From Nonomuraea montanisoli (lineage in GTDB: Bacteria > Actinomycetota > Actinomycetes > Streptosporangiales > Streptosporangiaceae), in NCBI RefSeq assembly GCF_013363975.1, contig NZ_JABWGN010000015.1:62001-126000 (forward strand): a stretch of 64,000 bases of DNA, given 5' to 3'. The notes under the pieces are model-generated. The model saw only the letters and a list, made by a program, of their open reading frames with translations, was not told where the DNA came from and did no database searches. A program made the position numbers and the translations under genes. The first letter of the stretch is position 1. Every line of letters begins with the position of its first letter. This document shows positions 32,758 through 39,088 of the stretch, in pieces.

Positions 32758-33675
32758 ATGTGCGGGGCGTGCGGGGCTGATCGCGGCGGCGCCGACTGGG
32801 CGCGGCCGTGGGTCGCCGGTCCCGCCGCCCGCGCGGCCGTTGCCGCCGCCGTCTCCCGGGTGCGCCCGGCGTCCCGTACGCGGATCTCGCCGGTCGTGGG
32901 CGGGTGGCTCGTCACGCGTCCCACCGGCGGCTCGGCCGTCTGCGGCACGCTCGGCGAGCTGGTCGCGGCCGTACGGTCCGCGTCACCCGGACCGGAGGCG
33001 CCCGTGGACCCGGCGCGTCCCTCGGGGCCGCTGGCCGTACCCCCGGCGGCGGACGGCCGTACGGGAATCGTCCTGCTCGTGGATCCCCACCGCCCACCCC
33101 GCGACCTCGCCACCGCCCTCTCCGGGTCCGCCCGCCCCAAGGAGACCTCCGCCTCCGAGGAGACCGCGCCTCCCGAGGAGACCTGCGGCCGCAAGGAGGT
33201 CACCCCCAACGAGGAGACCACCCCCACCGAGGAGACCACCCCCACCGAGGAGACCGCCCGCGTTGAGGAGGCGGCTCGTGCCGAGGAGGCCGTGCGTCCC
33301 CAGGAGACCGCCCGCTTCGACGTGGTCGCCTCGGCTCTGGTCGTCGTGCCCGCAGAGGCGGACGCGCTCGACGTCCTGGCCGCGCTCGCCGCCCCCACGT
33401 GGCTGCGGCGCGTCTACCTCGCCCGCGTCGAAGGGGCCGCCGCCCCGTGGGGTGCGCCGCCCTCGCGCGGGACCGGCGCTCCGCCGGTCCCGCGCGAGCC
33501 CGGGTTCGGCGCGGACGTCCTCGTCAGGCTGGAGTGGGCCCGCCAGGAGGGCCGGTTCGACGGCACGGCCGTCGCCGTGCGGTGGCCGCTCGGCGGTGGC
33601 GCGCTGCTGGACGTCGAGATCCGCGCCGGCCACCTCGTACGGGCCCGCACCCTGCACCCCGGCACACCAGCGTGA
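32758..33675 (+). CDS. Unknown protein with CxxC N-terminus and EET hexapeptide repeats
   Basis: I do not recognise this 305-residue protein. It starts MCGACGADRGGADW, a CxxC pair that could bind metal, then an Ala-rich segment. Residues about 128-185 hold about ten imperfect six-residue repeats of the form x-x-x-E-E-T, from an 18-bp DNA repeat. The C-terminal 120 residues (ASALVVVPAEADALDVLAAL, ADVLVRLEWARQEG) look folded and non-repetitive. ATG 32758 has GGGGAG upstream. The nucleotide composition matches its neighbours. It may be a cytosolic protein with a disordered acidic linker between two domains. Confidence 0.6.
   Translation: MCGACGADRGGADWARPWVAGPAARAAVAAAVSRVRPASRTRISPVVGGWLVTRPTGGSAVCGTLGELVAAVRSASPGPEAPVDPARPSGPLAVPPAADGRTGIVLLVDPHRPPRDLATALSGSARPKETSASEETAPPEETCGRKEVTPNEETTPTEETTPTEETARVEEAARAEEAVRPQETARFDVVASALVVVPAEADALDVLAALAAPTWLRRVYLARVEGAAAPWGAPPSRGTGAPPVPREPGFGADVLVRLEWARQEGRFDGTAVAVRWPLGGGALLDVEIRAGHLVRARTLHPGTPA
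33139..33312 (+). repeat. 18-bp in-frame tandem repeat
   Basis: About ten degenerate 18-bp units around NNNNNNNNNGAGGAGACC encode the E-E-T repeats of the unknown protein. The units CCCACCGAGGAGACC are nearly identical at 33214-33258. Confidence 0.75.
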
Positions 33676-33700
33676 CCAGCGTGGGAGGAGTTACAAGAGA

Positions 33701-33761
33701 GTCACAAGTGACCTCCAAGACGCGTCCCGCATGATGGCTCCCTTTCCGTCAGAGAAAGGGA
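33701..33761 (+). promoter_or_regulatory. Operator-like palindrome and SD-sequestering hairpin
   Basis: GTCAC-AA-GTGAC (33701-33712) may be an operator. TCCCTTTC (33739-33746) pairs with GAAAGGGA (33754-33761), an 8-bp stem with a 7-nt loop. Its right arm holds the AAAGGGA ribosome-binding site of the secreted repeat protein, so folding would limit translation. Confidence 0.5.
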
Positions 33762-33767
33762 CCCCCG

Positions 33768-35624
33768 ATGAAACGGACAGCGTTGCTGCTGGGCGCGGTG
33801 ATGCTCAGCGGGCTGCTGGCCACACCCGCCTCCGCCACCGCCACCGCCGCGCCCCGCACCGTTACGGCCGCCCGGGCGTCGCAGGCCGGAGGAGCCTCCG
33901 CCGCCGCGCCGCGCGTCGCGACCGCCGTGGCCAAGGTCAAGGCCGCCCCCGCCCGGCAGTCGGCCGCCTGCCCGACCACCGTCGCCTTCTCCGCCGTCGT
34001 GGCGGCCAAGGGCCGGGGCACCGTCCGCTACCGGTGGGTACGCGGCGACGGGAGCAAGGGGGCCGTCAGGAGCTTCCGCGTCAACGGCAGGCGCAGCGTC
34101 GTCGTCAAGGACCGCCAGACCTACGACCGCACCACCTCCGGATGGCAGGCCGTCGAGGTCCTCGGCAGGCGCGGGCTGTCCGGCAAGGCGCGCTTCAGCG
34201 TCACCTGCGCCGGGCCGGTCAAGGTCTACGACGTCGCCACCCCGCTGCCGGCCGACCCGGACGCGCCGCTGGTCGCGGCGGCCGACGTGGACGTCCGCCC
34301 GGCGTCCTACACGGGCGCCTGCCCCACGAACGTCGTCTTCACCGCCACCGTCCAGGTGTCGCGCACCCCGGCCACCGTCGCGTACCAGTGGATCGACTCC
34401 GCCGGCGGCGAGGGGCGCCCCGAGACGCTGACGTTCGCCGCGGGCGGCCCGCGTGTCCGGCAGGTCGTCCTCCCGCTGAGCGTGGGATCCTCCACCGGCG
34501 GCTGGAAGGCCGTCCACCTGCTCGGCCCCAACGGCCACGACTCGGCCCGCGCCGCCTACCAGGTGACCTGCCGGCGCACCCCGCCGACCGACCCGTCGCC
34601 CGGGCCCACGTCGACGCCCTCGACCACGTCGACGCCGACCCCCACCACGACGACGACGCCCCCGCCGCCCGTGCGGCCGGCGACGGAGATCACCGCGGTC
34701 ACCCCGGGCGACTACGAGGGCTCCTGCGTCGAGCCCGTGGCCTACCAGGCCGCCGGCCGCGTCACGCTGCCCGCGGGCGCGGCGCAGAAGATCACGTACT
34801 GGTGGACGCTCGACGGCACGGCGTGGCAGCGCCAGAGCGTCGACTTCCCGGCGAGCGGCCAGGCGCGTTCGCAGGACGTCAGCGCCGGATGGAACCTCGG
34901 CGCCACCGACACCGGCGCCCACACGCTCGCCCTCCTCGCCGAGGGCGCCACGGCCACCGGTGAGCGGAAGTTCACCTTCACCTGCGGCGCCGACCCGGGC
35001 GCCGCGGACCTGAAGCTGAAGTACATGCTGACGTCCCAGTACAAGGGCGTCTGCGACGGCTCCTTCCCGCTGCACGCGCGGGCGCTGCTGTCCACGGACC
35101 GCGAGGCCGAGGTCAGGTACCGCTTCGTCGTCGACGGCAAGCCCGGCGTCACCAGGACCGAGGTGCTCAAGCCCGGCATCCAGCAGGCGATCGACGACGT
35201 CTGGTACAGCAGGGCCACGGCCGGCGGCTCGGGCACCGTCCGCCTGGAGGTGCTGAACCACAACAGGATCGTCAAGGAGAACCCCTACACCTGGACCTGC
35301 GTGGCGAAGAACCCCTCGCCCGGCACGGTGGACGTCGTCTCGATCACCACCACGCCCTACTTCGGCGACTGCGTCGAGGCGCCGTACGTGACCGCTCACG
35401 GCGCGCTCCGGGCGGCCGCCGGGACGCAGATCACCTGGCGGTGGGTCGTCGACGGCAGGCCGGACTCCGAGTACACGGCCACCGTCGAGGCGAGCGGCCT
35501 GCTCCAGGTGCAGTCGGCGTACTGGCACCGCACCACGAAGACCAGCGGGACGGTCCGCCTGGAGGTGCTGAACCACAACAAGCCGTCCGCCGAGGAGACC
35601 TACCCGGTCACCTGCAAGAACTGA
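33768..35624 (+). CDS. Secreted protein with five cysteine-paired Ig-like repeats
   Basis: The 618-residue protein begins with a signal peptide (KRTALLLGAVMLSGLLATPASA). Five repeats of about 90-100 residues follow, each opening with a Cys (ACPTTVAF, ACPTNVVF, SCVEPVAY, VCDGSFPL, DCVEAPYV) and closing with T-C (FSVTC, YQVTC, FTFTC, YTWTC, YPVTC). They contain a central W/F residue and a GTVRLEVLNHN strand in the last two units. The pattern predicts beta-sandwich domains with one disulphide each. A Thr/Pro/Ser linker (about residues 275-305) separates units 2 and 3. There is no sortase motif or membrane anchor. No enzymatic motif is seen; adhesion or matrix function is possible but unproven. 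Confidence 0.75.
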   Translation: MKRTALLLGAVMLSGLLATPASATATAAPRTVTAARASQAGGASAAAPRVATAVAKVKAAPARQSAACPTTVAFSAVVAAKGRGTVRYRWVRGDGSKGAVRSFRVNGRRSVVVKDRQTYDRTTSGWQAVEVLGRRGLSGKARFSVTCAGPVKVYDVATPLPADPDAPLVAAADVDVRPASYTGACPTNVVFTATVQVSRTPATVAYQWIDSAGGEGRPETLTFAAGGPRVRQVVLPLSVGSSTGGWKAVHLLGPNGHDSARAAYQVTCRRTPPTDPSPGPTSTPSTTSTPTPTTTTTPPPPVRPATEITAVTPGDYEGSCVEPVAYQAAGRVTLPAGAAQKITYWWTLDGTAWQRQSVDFPASGQARSQDVSAGWNLGATDTGAHTLALLAEGATATGERKFTFTCGADPGAADLKLKYMLTSQYKGVCDGSFPLHARALLSTDREAEVRYRFVVDGKPGVTRTEVLKPGIQQAIDDVWYSRATAGGSGTVRLEVLNHNRIVKENPYTWTCVAKNPSPGTVDVVSITTTPYFGDCVEAPYVTAHGALRAAAGTQITWRWVVDGRPDSEYTATVEASGLLQVQSAYWHRTTKTSGTVRLEVLNHNKPSAEETYPVTCKN

Positions 35625-35641
35625 CCGGGGACGCCGGTCAG
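35621..35641. terminator. Short bidirectional terminator
   Basis: CTGACCGG-GGACG-CCGGTCAG is an 8-bp stem that contains the stop codons of both convergent genes. Confidence 0.55.
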
Positions 35642-37422
35642 CCGAAGGCGAGCCGTTCGCGGCGCCGGTAGCCCGGGCGGGTCAGCGCCAGGAACACCCT
35701 GGACGCGCGGCCCGACCCGGTCAGGATCCGCTCGGTCTCGTCCCCGGTGGCGTGCCGGTCCAGCCACGGCACCCGGAACGCCATCTGCCGCACCGGCACC
35801 TGACCGGCCAGCCGCCGCTCGGCGCGCGCCCAGGCGGCGTGCGGCACCCGTTCCGTGATGATCGGGAACAGCTCGGCCTCCTCACCGGCGATCTGCTCGG
35901 CGAGGAGGTCGAGCAGGGGCTTCAGCTCGCGTCCCAGGCAGGCGAGATCGCCGTCCACGGCCGCGCGGCAGCGCCTCATCAGGGGGCCGAGCGCCTCGTG
36001 GCCGCCGGCGTAGGGGGAGAGGTCGAGGGCGTCGCCCGCGGCGCGGGCGACGAGCGGCCACAGGGCCTCGTCGCCGTGGACGTGGTGGTGGATGGCCGAC
36101 AGCAGCGACCTGGTGTACCAGCGGGTCGCGGACAGCCGCGCGGCGGAGACGGCGCCGGCCTCCGGCAGCAGCTCGGTCAGGCGGCGCAGGTCGGAGAGCA
36201 TGGCCCGATGGGCGACATGCAACGCGGTGAGGTCAGGCGATGCGGTGAAGCCGGGCGACGCGGCGAGGCGAGGCTGTCCGCCGCGACCGCTCGCCACGGC
36301 CGCCGTGTCCCCTCCGGCGGGTCCGCCCGGCGCAAGGCTCCGTCCGGCCTCCCAGGCGCGTAAGCGGGGCCAGGCGCGGGCGAGCGCGGCGCTGGCCGGC
36401 TCGACGCATTCGCCGCTGACGGCCACGAGCGTCCCCGCCTCGGCCGGGACGGGCGGGACGGCCACGCTCGGCCGGACCAGGAGACCGGCCTCGGTGAGCC
36501 GGTCGAGGATCCCGTGCTCGTCGCGCCGCACCGCGTCCCCGTCGAGCAGACGCAGCAGCAGGCCGGGAGTCTCGTCCCGCTGGAGCGGCGTCAGCGACGC
36601 GTAGACCCGCTCGGCCACCTCGCCCAGCGAGGGCGGCCCCGCCAGCCCCTCGGGCGGTGCCAGGACGTGCCCGTCACCGCCCTCCGCCCGCTCCGTGCCG
36701 GCCAGGAGCTCCTCCGACGACGGGCGGTCCTGCGGGTTCTTGGCCAGGGCGCGGCCGACCAGGGAGCGCAGCGGCTCCGGCAGCGCGTCCAGGTCGGGGT
36801 CCACGGCCAGCAGCCGGTGCATCACGCCGCCCAGGCTCTCGCCGCGGAACGGGTCGTGGCCCGTGGCGGCGAACAGCATCACCCCGCCCCAGGCGAACAC
36901 GTCCGCCCCCGACCCCGGCCGCTGCCCGGTGAAGACCTCGGGCGCCAGGTACGTACGCGTGCCGACCGTGCCCGGGACCGTCACACCGAGGTCGATCACG
37001 GCGGGCCCGTCGGGGGAGAGCAGCACGTTCTCGGGCCGCAGGTCGCGATGGGCGATCCCCACGGCGTGCAGGGAGCGCAGCGCCGTCGCCATGCCCGCCG
37101 CCAGCGCGGCGAGCTCCCCGCCGGCGTACGGCCCGTGCCGCTCCACCGCCTGCCGCAGGTCCGGCCCCTCGACGAACTCGCTCACGATGTACGGCACGGC
37201 GCCGTCCATCCCGACGCCGACGACCCTGGCCAGATGCCGCGGCGAGACCCGCCACACGGCATCGGAGAGCTGGCCGTCGACCTCGCCCCGGGGCACCTTG
37301 ACCGCGAAGCGGCGTCCTTCGTCGTCGTAGGCGTCGTAGACCACGCCCCGCCCGCCGGCACCCAGCCGTCCGGCCAGCCAGTAGCCGCCGAGACTCATGG
37401 GGTCGCCCGGCACCAAGCGCAT
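35638..37422 (-). CDS. Ser/Thr protein kinase fused to a hemerythrin-like domain
   Basis: Residues about 10-265 form a Hanks-type kinase: glycine loop GRLGAGGRGVVYDA, ATP-anchoring Lys in RFAVKVPRG, catalytic HRDLRPENVLL and DLG (for DFG) in AVIDLGVTV, then APEVF. A linker of about 110 residues is followed by a C-terminal helical domain (about 385-560) resembling HHE hemerythrins: LHVAHRAMLSDLRRL, AIHHHVHGDEALWPL, GGHEALGPLMRRC and EQIAGEEAELFP. In the second HxxxE unit Gln replaces the expected His, so iron binding may be altered. There is no transmembrane helix, unlike PknB-type kinases. A GTG at 37428 is an alternative start. Confidence 0.8.
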   Translation of the reverse strand: MRLVPGDPMSLGGYWLAGRLGAGGRGVVYDAYDDEGRRFAVKVPRGEVDGQLSDAVWRVSPRHLARVVGVGMDGAVPYIVSEFVEGPDLRQAVERHGPYAGGELAALAAGMATALRSLHAVGIAHRDLRPENVLLSPDGPAVIDLGVTVPGTVGTRTYLAPEVFTGQRPGSGADVFAWGGVMLFAATGHDPFRGESLGGVMHRLLAVDPDLDALPEPLRSLVGRALAKNPQDRPSSEELLAGTERAEGGDGHVLAPPEGLAGPPSLGEVAERVYASLTPLQRDETPGLLLRLLDGDAVRRDEHGILDRLTEAGLLVRPSVAVPPVPAEAGTLVAVSGECVEPASAALARAWPRLRAWEAGRSLAPGGPAGGDTAAVASGRGGQPRLAASPGFTASPDLTALHVAHRAMLSDLRRLTELLPEAGAVSAARLSATRWYTRSLLSAIHHHVHGDEALWPLVARAAGDALDLSPYAGGHEALGPLMRRCRAAVDGDLACLGRELKPLLDLLAEQIAGEEAELFPIITERVPHAAWARAERRLAGQVPVRQMAFRVPWLDRHATGDETERILTGSGRASRVFLALTRPGYRRRERLAFG

Positions 37423-37428
37423 CGTCAC

Positions 37429-37634
37429 TGATGCTTAGATGCGGCCGGGGCGGGATTGGTTGTGCCCGTTCGGGGCGTTCCGCGGCCAGATGCCGGTTCG
37501 GCGGGCGGCCGGATGCCGGTTCGGCGGGGGCACGGGGTACGGAAGGGGACGTCACAGGCCCTCCGCGCGCCTCGGAGGACCCGTGCGTCATGATCATTAT
37601 GCCAGCGTCCCGGACGAGGACGGCCACACCGTGG
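37429..37634. other. 206-bp intergenic region, weak FHA-like coding remnant
   Basis: On the plus strand, about 37583-37661 can be read as DEDGHTVVSRRHARV, which looks like the S-R-R-H core of an FHA phosphopeptide-binding domain. The frame has no proper start and runs antisense into the next gene. It may be a decayed FHA gene beside the kinase or a coincidence. No other feature is visible. Confidence 0.2.
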
Positions 37635-38144
37635 TCAGCCGCCGTCACGCGCGGGTGATCCCAGCGCCCGCAGCGTGCCCTCGGCCACCTCCTCCGGCGT
37701 CGTCGTGCTCACGTCGAACGTGAGGTCGGCCACCTCGCGGAAGTACGGCTCGCGCCGCGCCCGCATCACCGACGGCGCGAAGTCCGGCCGGTGGTCGCCG
37801 GCGCGCATCCGCTGGGCCAGGACCGCGTCGGGCGCGTCCACCCACACCACGAACGCCTGGCGCAGCGCCTCCCGCACCCGGGAATCCTCGACGGCGCTGG
37901 CCGCCGCGGTGATCACCTTGGGGTCGCCGGCGAGCTCGGCCAGGACGTGCTCCGCCTCCCGCTCGTGCAGGACGTCCGCACCCTCGCTCGCCGCGATCTG
38001 CGCCGCCGTGGCTCCGTACCGCTCGCGCAGGAACGGATCGCTGTCGCTCAGCGGCAGGTCAAGGGCCTTGCTGATGAGGCGTCCCGCGGACGTCTTGCCC
38101 GCGCCCATAAGCCCGACCATCACTACTGGTTTGTTTTTTGCCAT
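37635..38144 (-). CDS. Shikimate-kinase-like P-loop protein
   Basis: The 169-residue protein has Walker A GLMGAGKTSAGRLIS (residues about 10-24), then DLPLSDSDPFLRERYG with the Asp pair of AroK/gluconate kinases, and SEGADVLHEREAEHVLAEL. The Gly-Gly-Gly of shikimate kinase is replaced by Ala-Ala-Ala-Ser (VITAAASAVEDS). The LID arginine region AQRMRAGDHRPDF is present. It is therefore an AroK-fold kinase of uncertain substrate, not clearly the aromatic-pathway enzyme. ATG 38144 is divergent from the DUF6458 gene, with 34 bp between starts. Confidence 0.72.
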   Translation of the reverse strand: MAKNKPVVMVGLMGAGKTSAGRLISKALDLPLSDSDPFLRERYGATAAQIAASEGADVLHEREAEHVLAELAGDPKVITAAASAVEDSRVREALRQAFVVWVDAPDAVLAQRMRAGDHRPDFAPSVMRARREPYFREVADLTFDVSTTTPEEVAEGTLRALGSPARDGG

Positions 38145-38178
38145 GTGGATAGAGGTTCCTCTTGTCAAGGAGGTACTA
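38129..38178 (+). promoter_or_regulatory. Possible stress-sigma promoter and RBS of DUF6458 gene
   Basis: GTTT (38129-38132), 14-bp spacer, GGATAG (38147-38152) resembles the SigB/SigF-group promoter GTTT-N15-GGGTAT. A strong AAGGAGG lies 5 nt before the ATG at 38179. AGAGG-TT-CCTCT (38152-38163) is a small inverted repeat in the leader. Confidence 0.35.
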
Positions 38179-38460
38179 ATGACCATCGCCGGAAGCATCA
38201 TTCTCATCATGCTTGGCGCGATCCTCACCTGGGCCGTCGAGTTCGACCTCGCCGGTCTCGACATCAATGTCGTCGGCGTCATCCTCATGCTCGGCGGACT
38301 GATCGGGCTCCTGTTCGGCATCTACCGGATCCAGGTCACCCGCAGGGCGGTCGGCCCCATCGACGAGCCGGTGACCCGCCACGAGATCTACGAGGAGCCC
38401 GAGGCGCGCCGCACCACCGTGTACGAGGAGCGCCGCCGCTACGACGAGCCCCCGCTGTAA
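38179..38460 (+). CDS. Small membrane protein, DUF6458-like
   Basis: A 93-residue protein with two hydrophobic helices (ILIMLGAILTWAVEF and VVGVILMLGGLIGLLFGIY) and a charged C-terminus rich in Glu/Arg (YEEPEARRTTVYEERRRYDE). Proteins of this shape are widespread in actinobacteria and are often upregulated under stress; no biochemical function is known. It is followed after 53 bp by the ChaB-like gene. Confidence 0.75.
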   Translation: MTIAGSIILIMLGAILTWAVEFDLAGLDINVVGVILMLGGLIGLLFGIYRIQVTRRAVGPIDEPVTRHEIYEEPEARRTTVYEERRRYDEPPL

Positions 38461-38513
38461 CCACCCCCACGAAGCCACGAGTGGGACGAAGCCATCGCAG
38501 GAGGTGAACCGAC

Positions 38514-38900
38514 ATGCCCGCCCAGGAGGAACTGCCGTCGACGATCCGGCGCTCACCCAAGAAGGCGCAGGAGACGTGGATGAAGGCGCACGACTCGGCC
38601 GTGCAGACGTACGGCGAGGGACGCCGTGCCCACATGACGGCCTTCGCGGCACTGAAGCACTCGTTCGAGAAGGTCGGCGACCACTGGGAGCCCAAGTCCG
38701 GGAAGGGACCCTCGGACCAGGGCGCCGAGGACCGCTCCGGCCGCACCGCCGAGGGCGTCGACGCCAACGCCAGCAAGGAGCACCTGCAGAAGGTGGCCTC
38801 CCGGCTCGGCGTCACCGGCCGGTCGAAGATGACCAAGCCGGAGCTCGTCGACGCCATCAAGAAGGCCAACCGCCGGGCCACGGCCAAGGCCCGCGGTTAG
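38514..38900 (+). CDS. ChaB-domain protein with Rho N-terminal-like segment
   Basis: Residues 5-60 match ChaB (LPSTIRRSPKKAQETWMKAH, YGEGRRAHMTAFAALKHSFE, VGDHWEPK), a small helical domain. Residues about 90-122 (ASKEHLQKVASRLGVTGRSK, MTKPELVDAIKKANRRAT) match the SAP/Rho_N nucleic-acid-binding fold. The combination is common in actinobacterial stress proteins. AGGAGGT lies before the ATG. It may bind nucleic acid. A terminator follows immediately. Confidence 0.82.
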   Translation: MPAQEELPSTIRRSPKKAQETWMKAHDSAVQTYGEGRRAHMTAFAALKHSFEKVGDHWEPKSGKGPSDQGAEDRSGRTAEGVDANASKEHLQKVASRLGVTGRSKMTKPELVDAIKKANRRATAKARG

Positions 38901-38914
38901 TCCGTCCAAGCTTC

Positions 38915-38942
38915 AGGCCCGCCAGGCTCGCCCGGCGGGCCT
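38915..38942 (+). terminator. Terminator after ChaB gene
   Basis: AGGCCCGCC (38915-38923) pairs with GGCGGGCCT (38934-38942) over a 10-nt loop, followed by a short T-containing tail. Confidence 0.7.
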
Positions 38943-38966
38943 TCGTCTGCGCCCACGACGTCTCCA

Positions 38967-39088
38967 CGTCAGAGCAAGCAGCGTCAGAGCAAGCAGCGTC
39001 AGAGTGAGCAGCGTCAGAGTGAGCAGCGTCAGAGTGAGCAGCGTCAGAGCAAGCAGCGTCAGAGCAAGCAGCGTCAGAGTGAGCAGCC
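38967..39088. repeat. 15-bp tandem repeat, eight copies
   Basis: Units CGTCAGAGCAAGCAG or CGTCAGAGTGAGCAG begin at 38967, 38982, 38997, 39012, 39027, 39042, 39057 and 39072, with a degenerate ninth at 39087. The variant order is CAA, CAA, TGA, TGA, TGA, CAA, CAA, TGA. The array sits between the ChaB terminator and the transketolase stop and is non-coding in the frame of either gene. Confidence 0.92.

Noticed and set aside
38163..38168. TTGACA on the minus strand as -35 box of the AroK-like gene
   Set aside because: Only 18 bp separate it from the ATG at 38144, so a transcript would start after the start codon.
38967..39088. CRISPR array
   Set aside because: The 15-bp units are directly adjacent with no spacers, are not palindromic, and there are no cas genes nearby. 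It is a simple tandem repeat.
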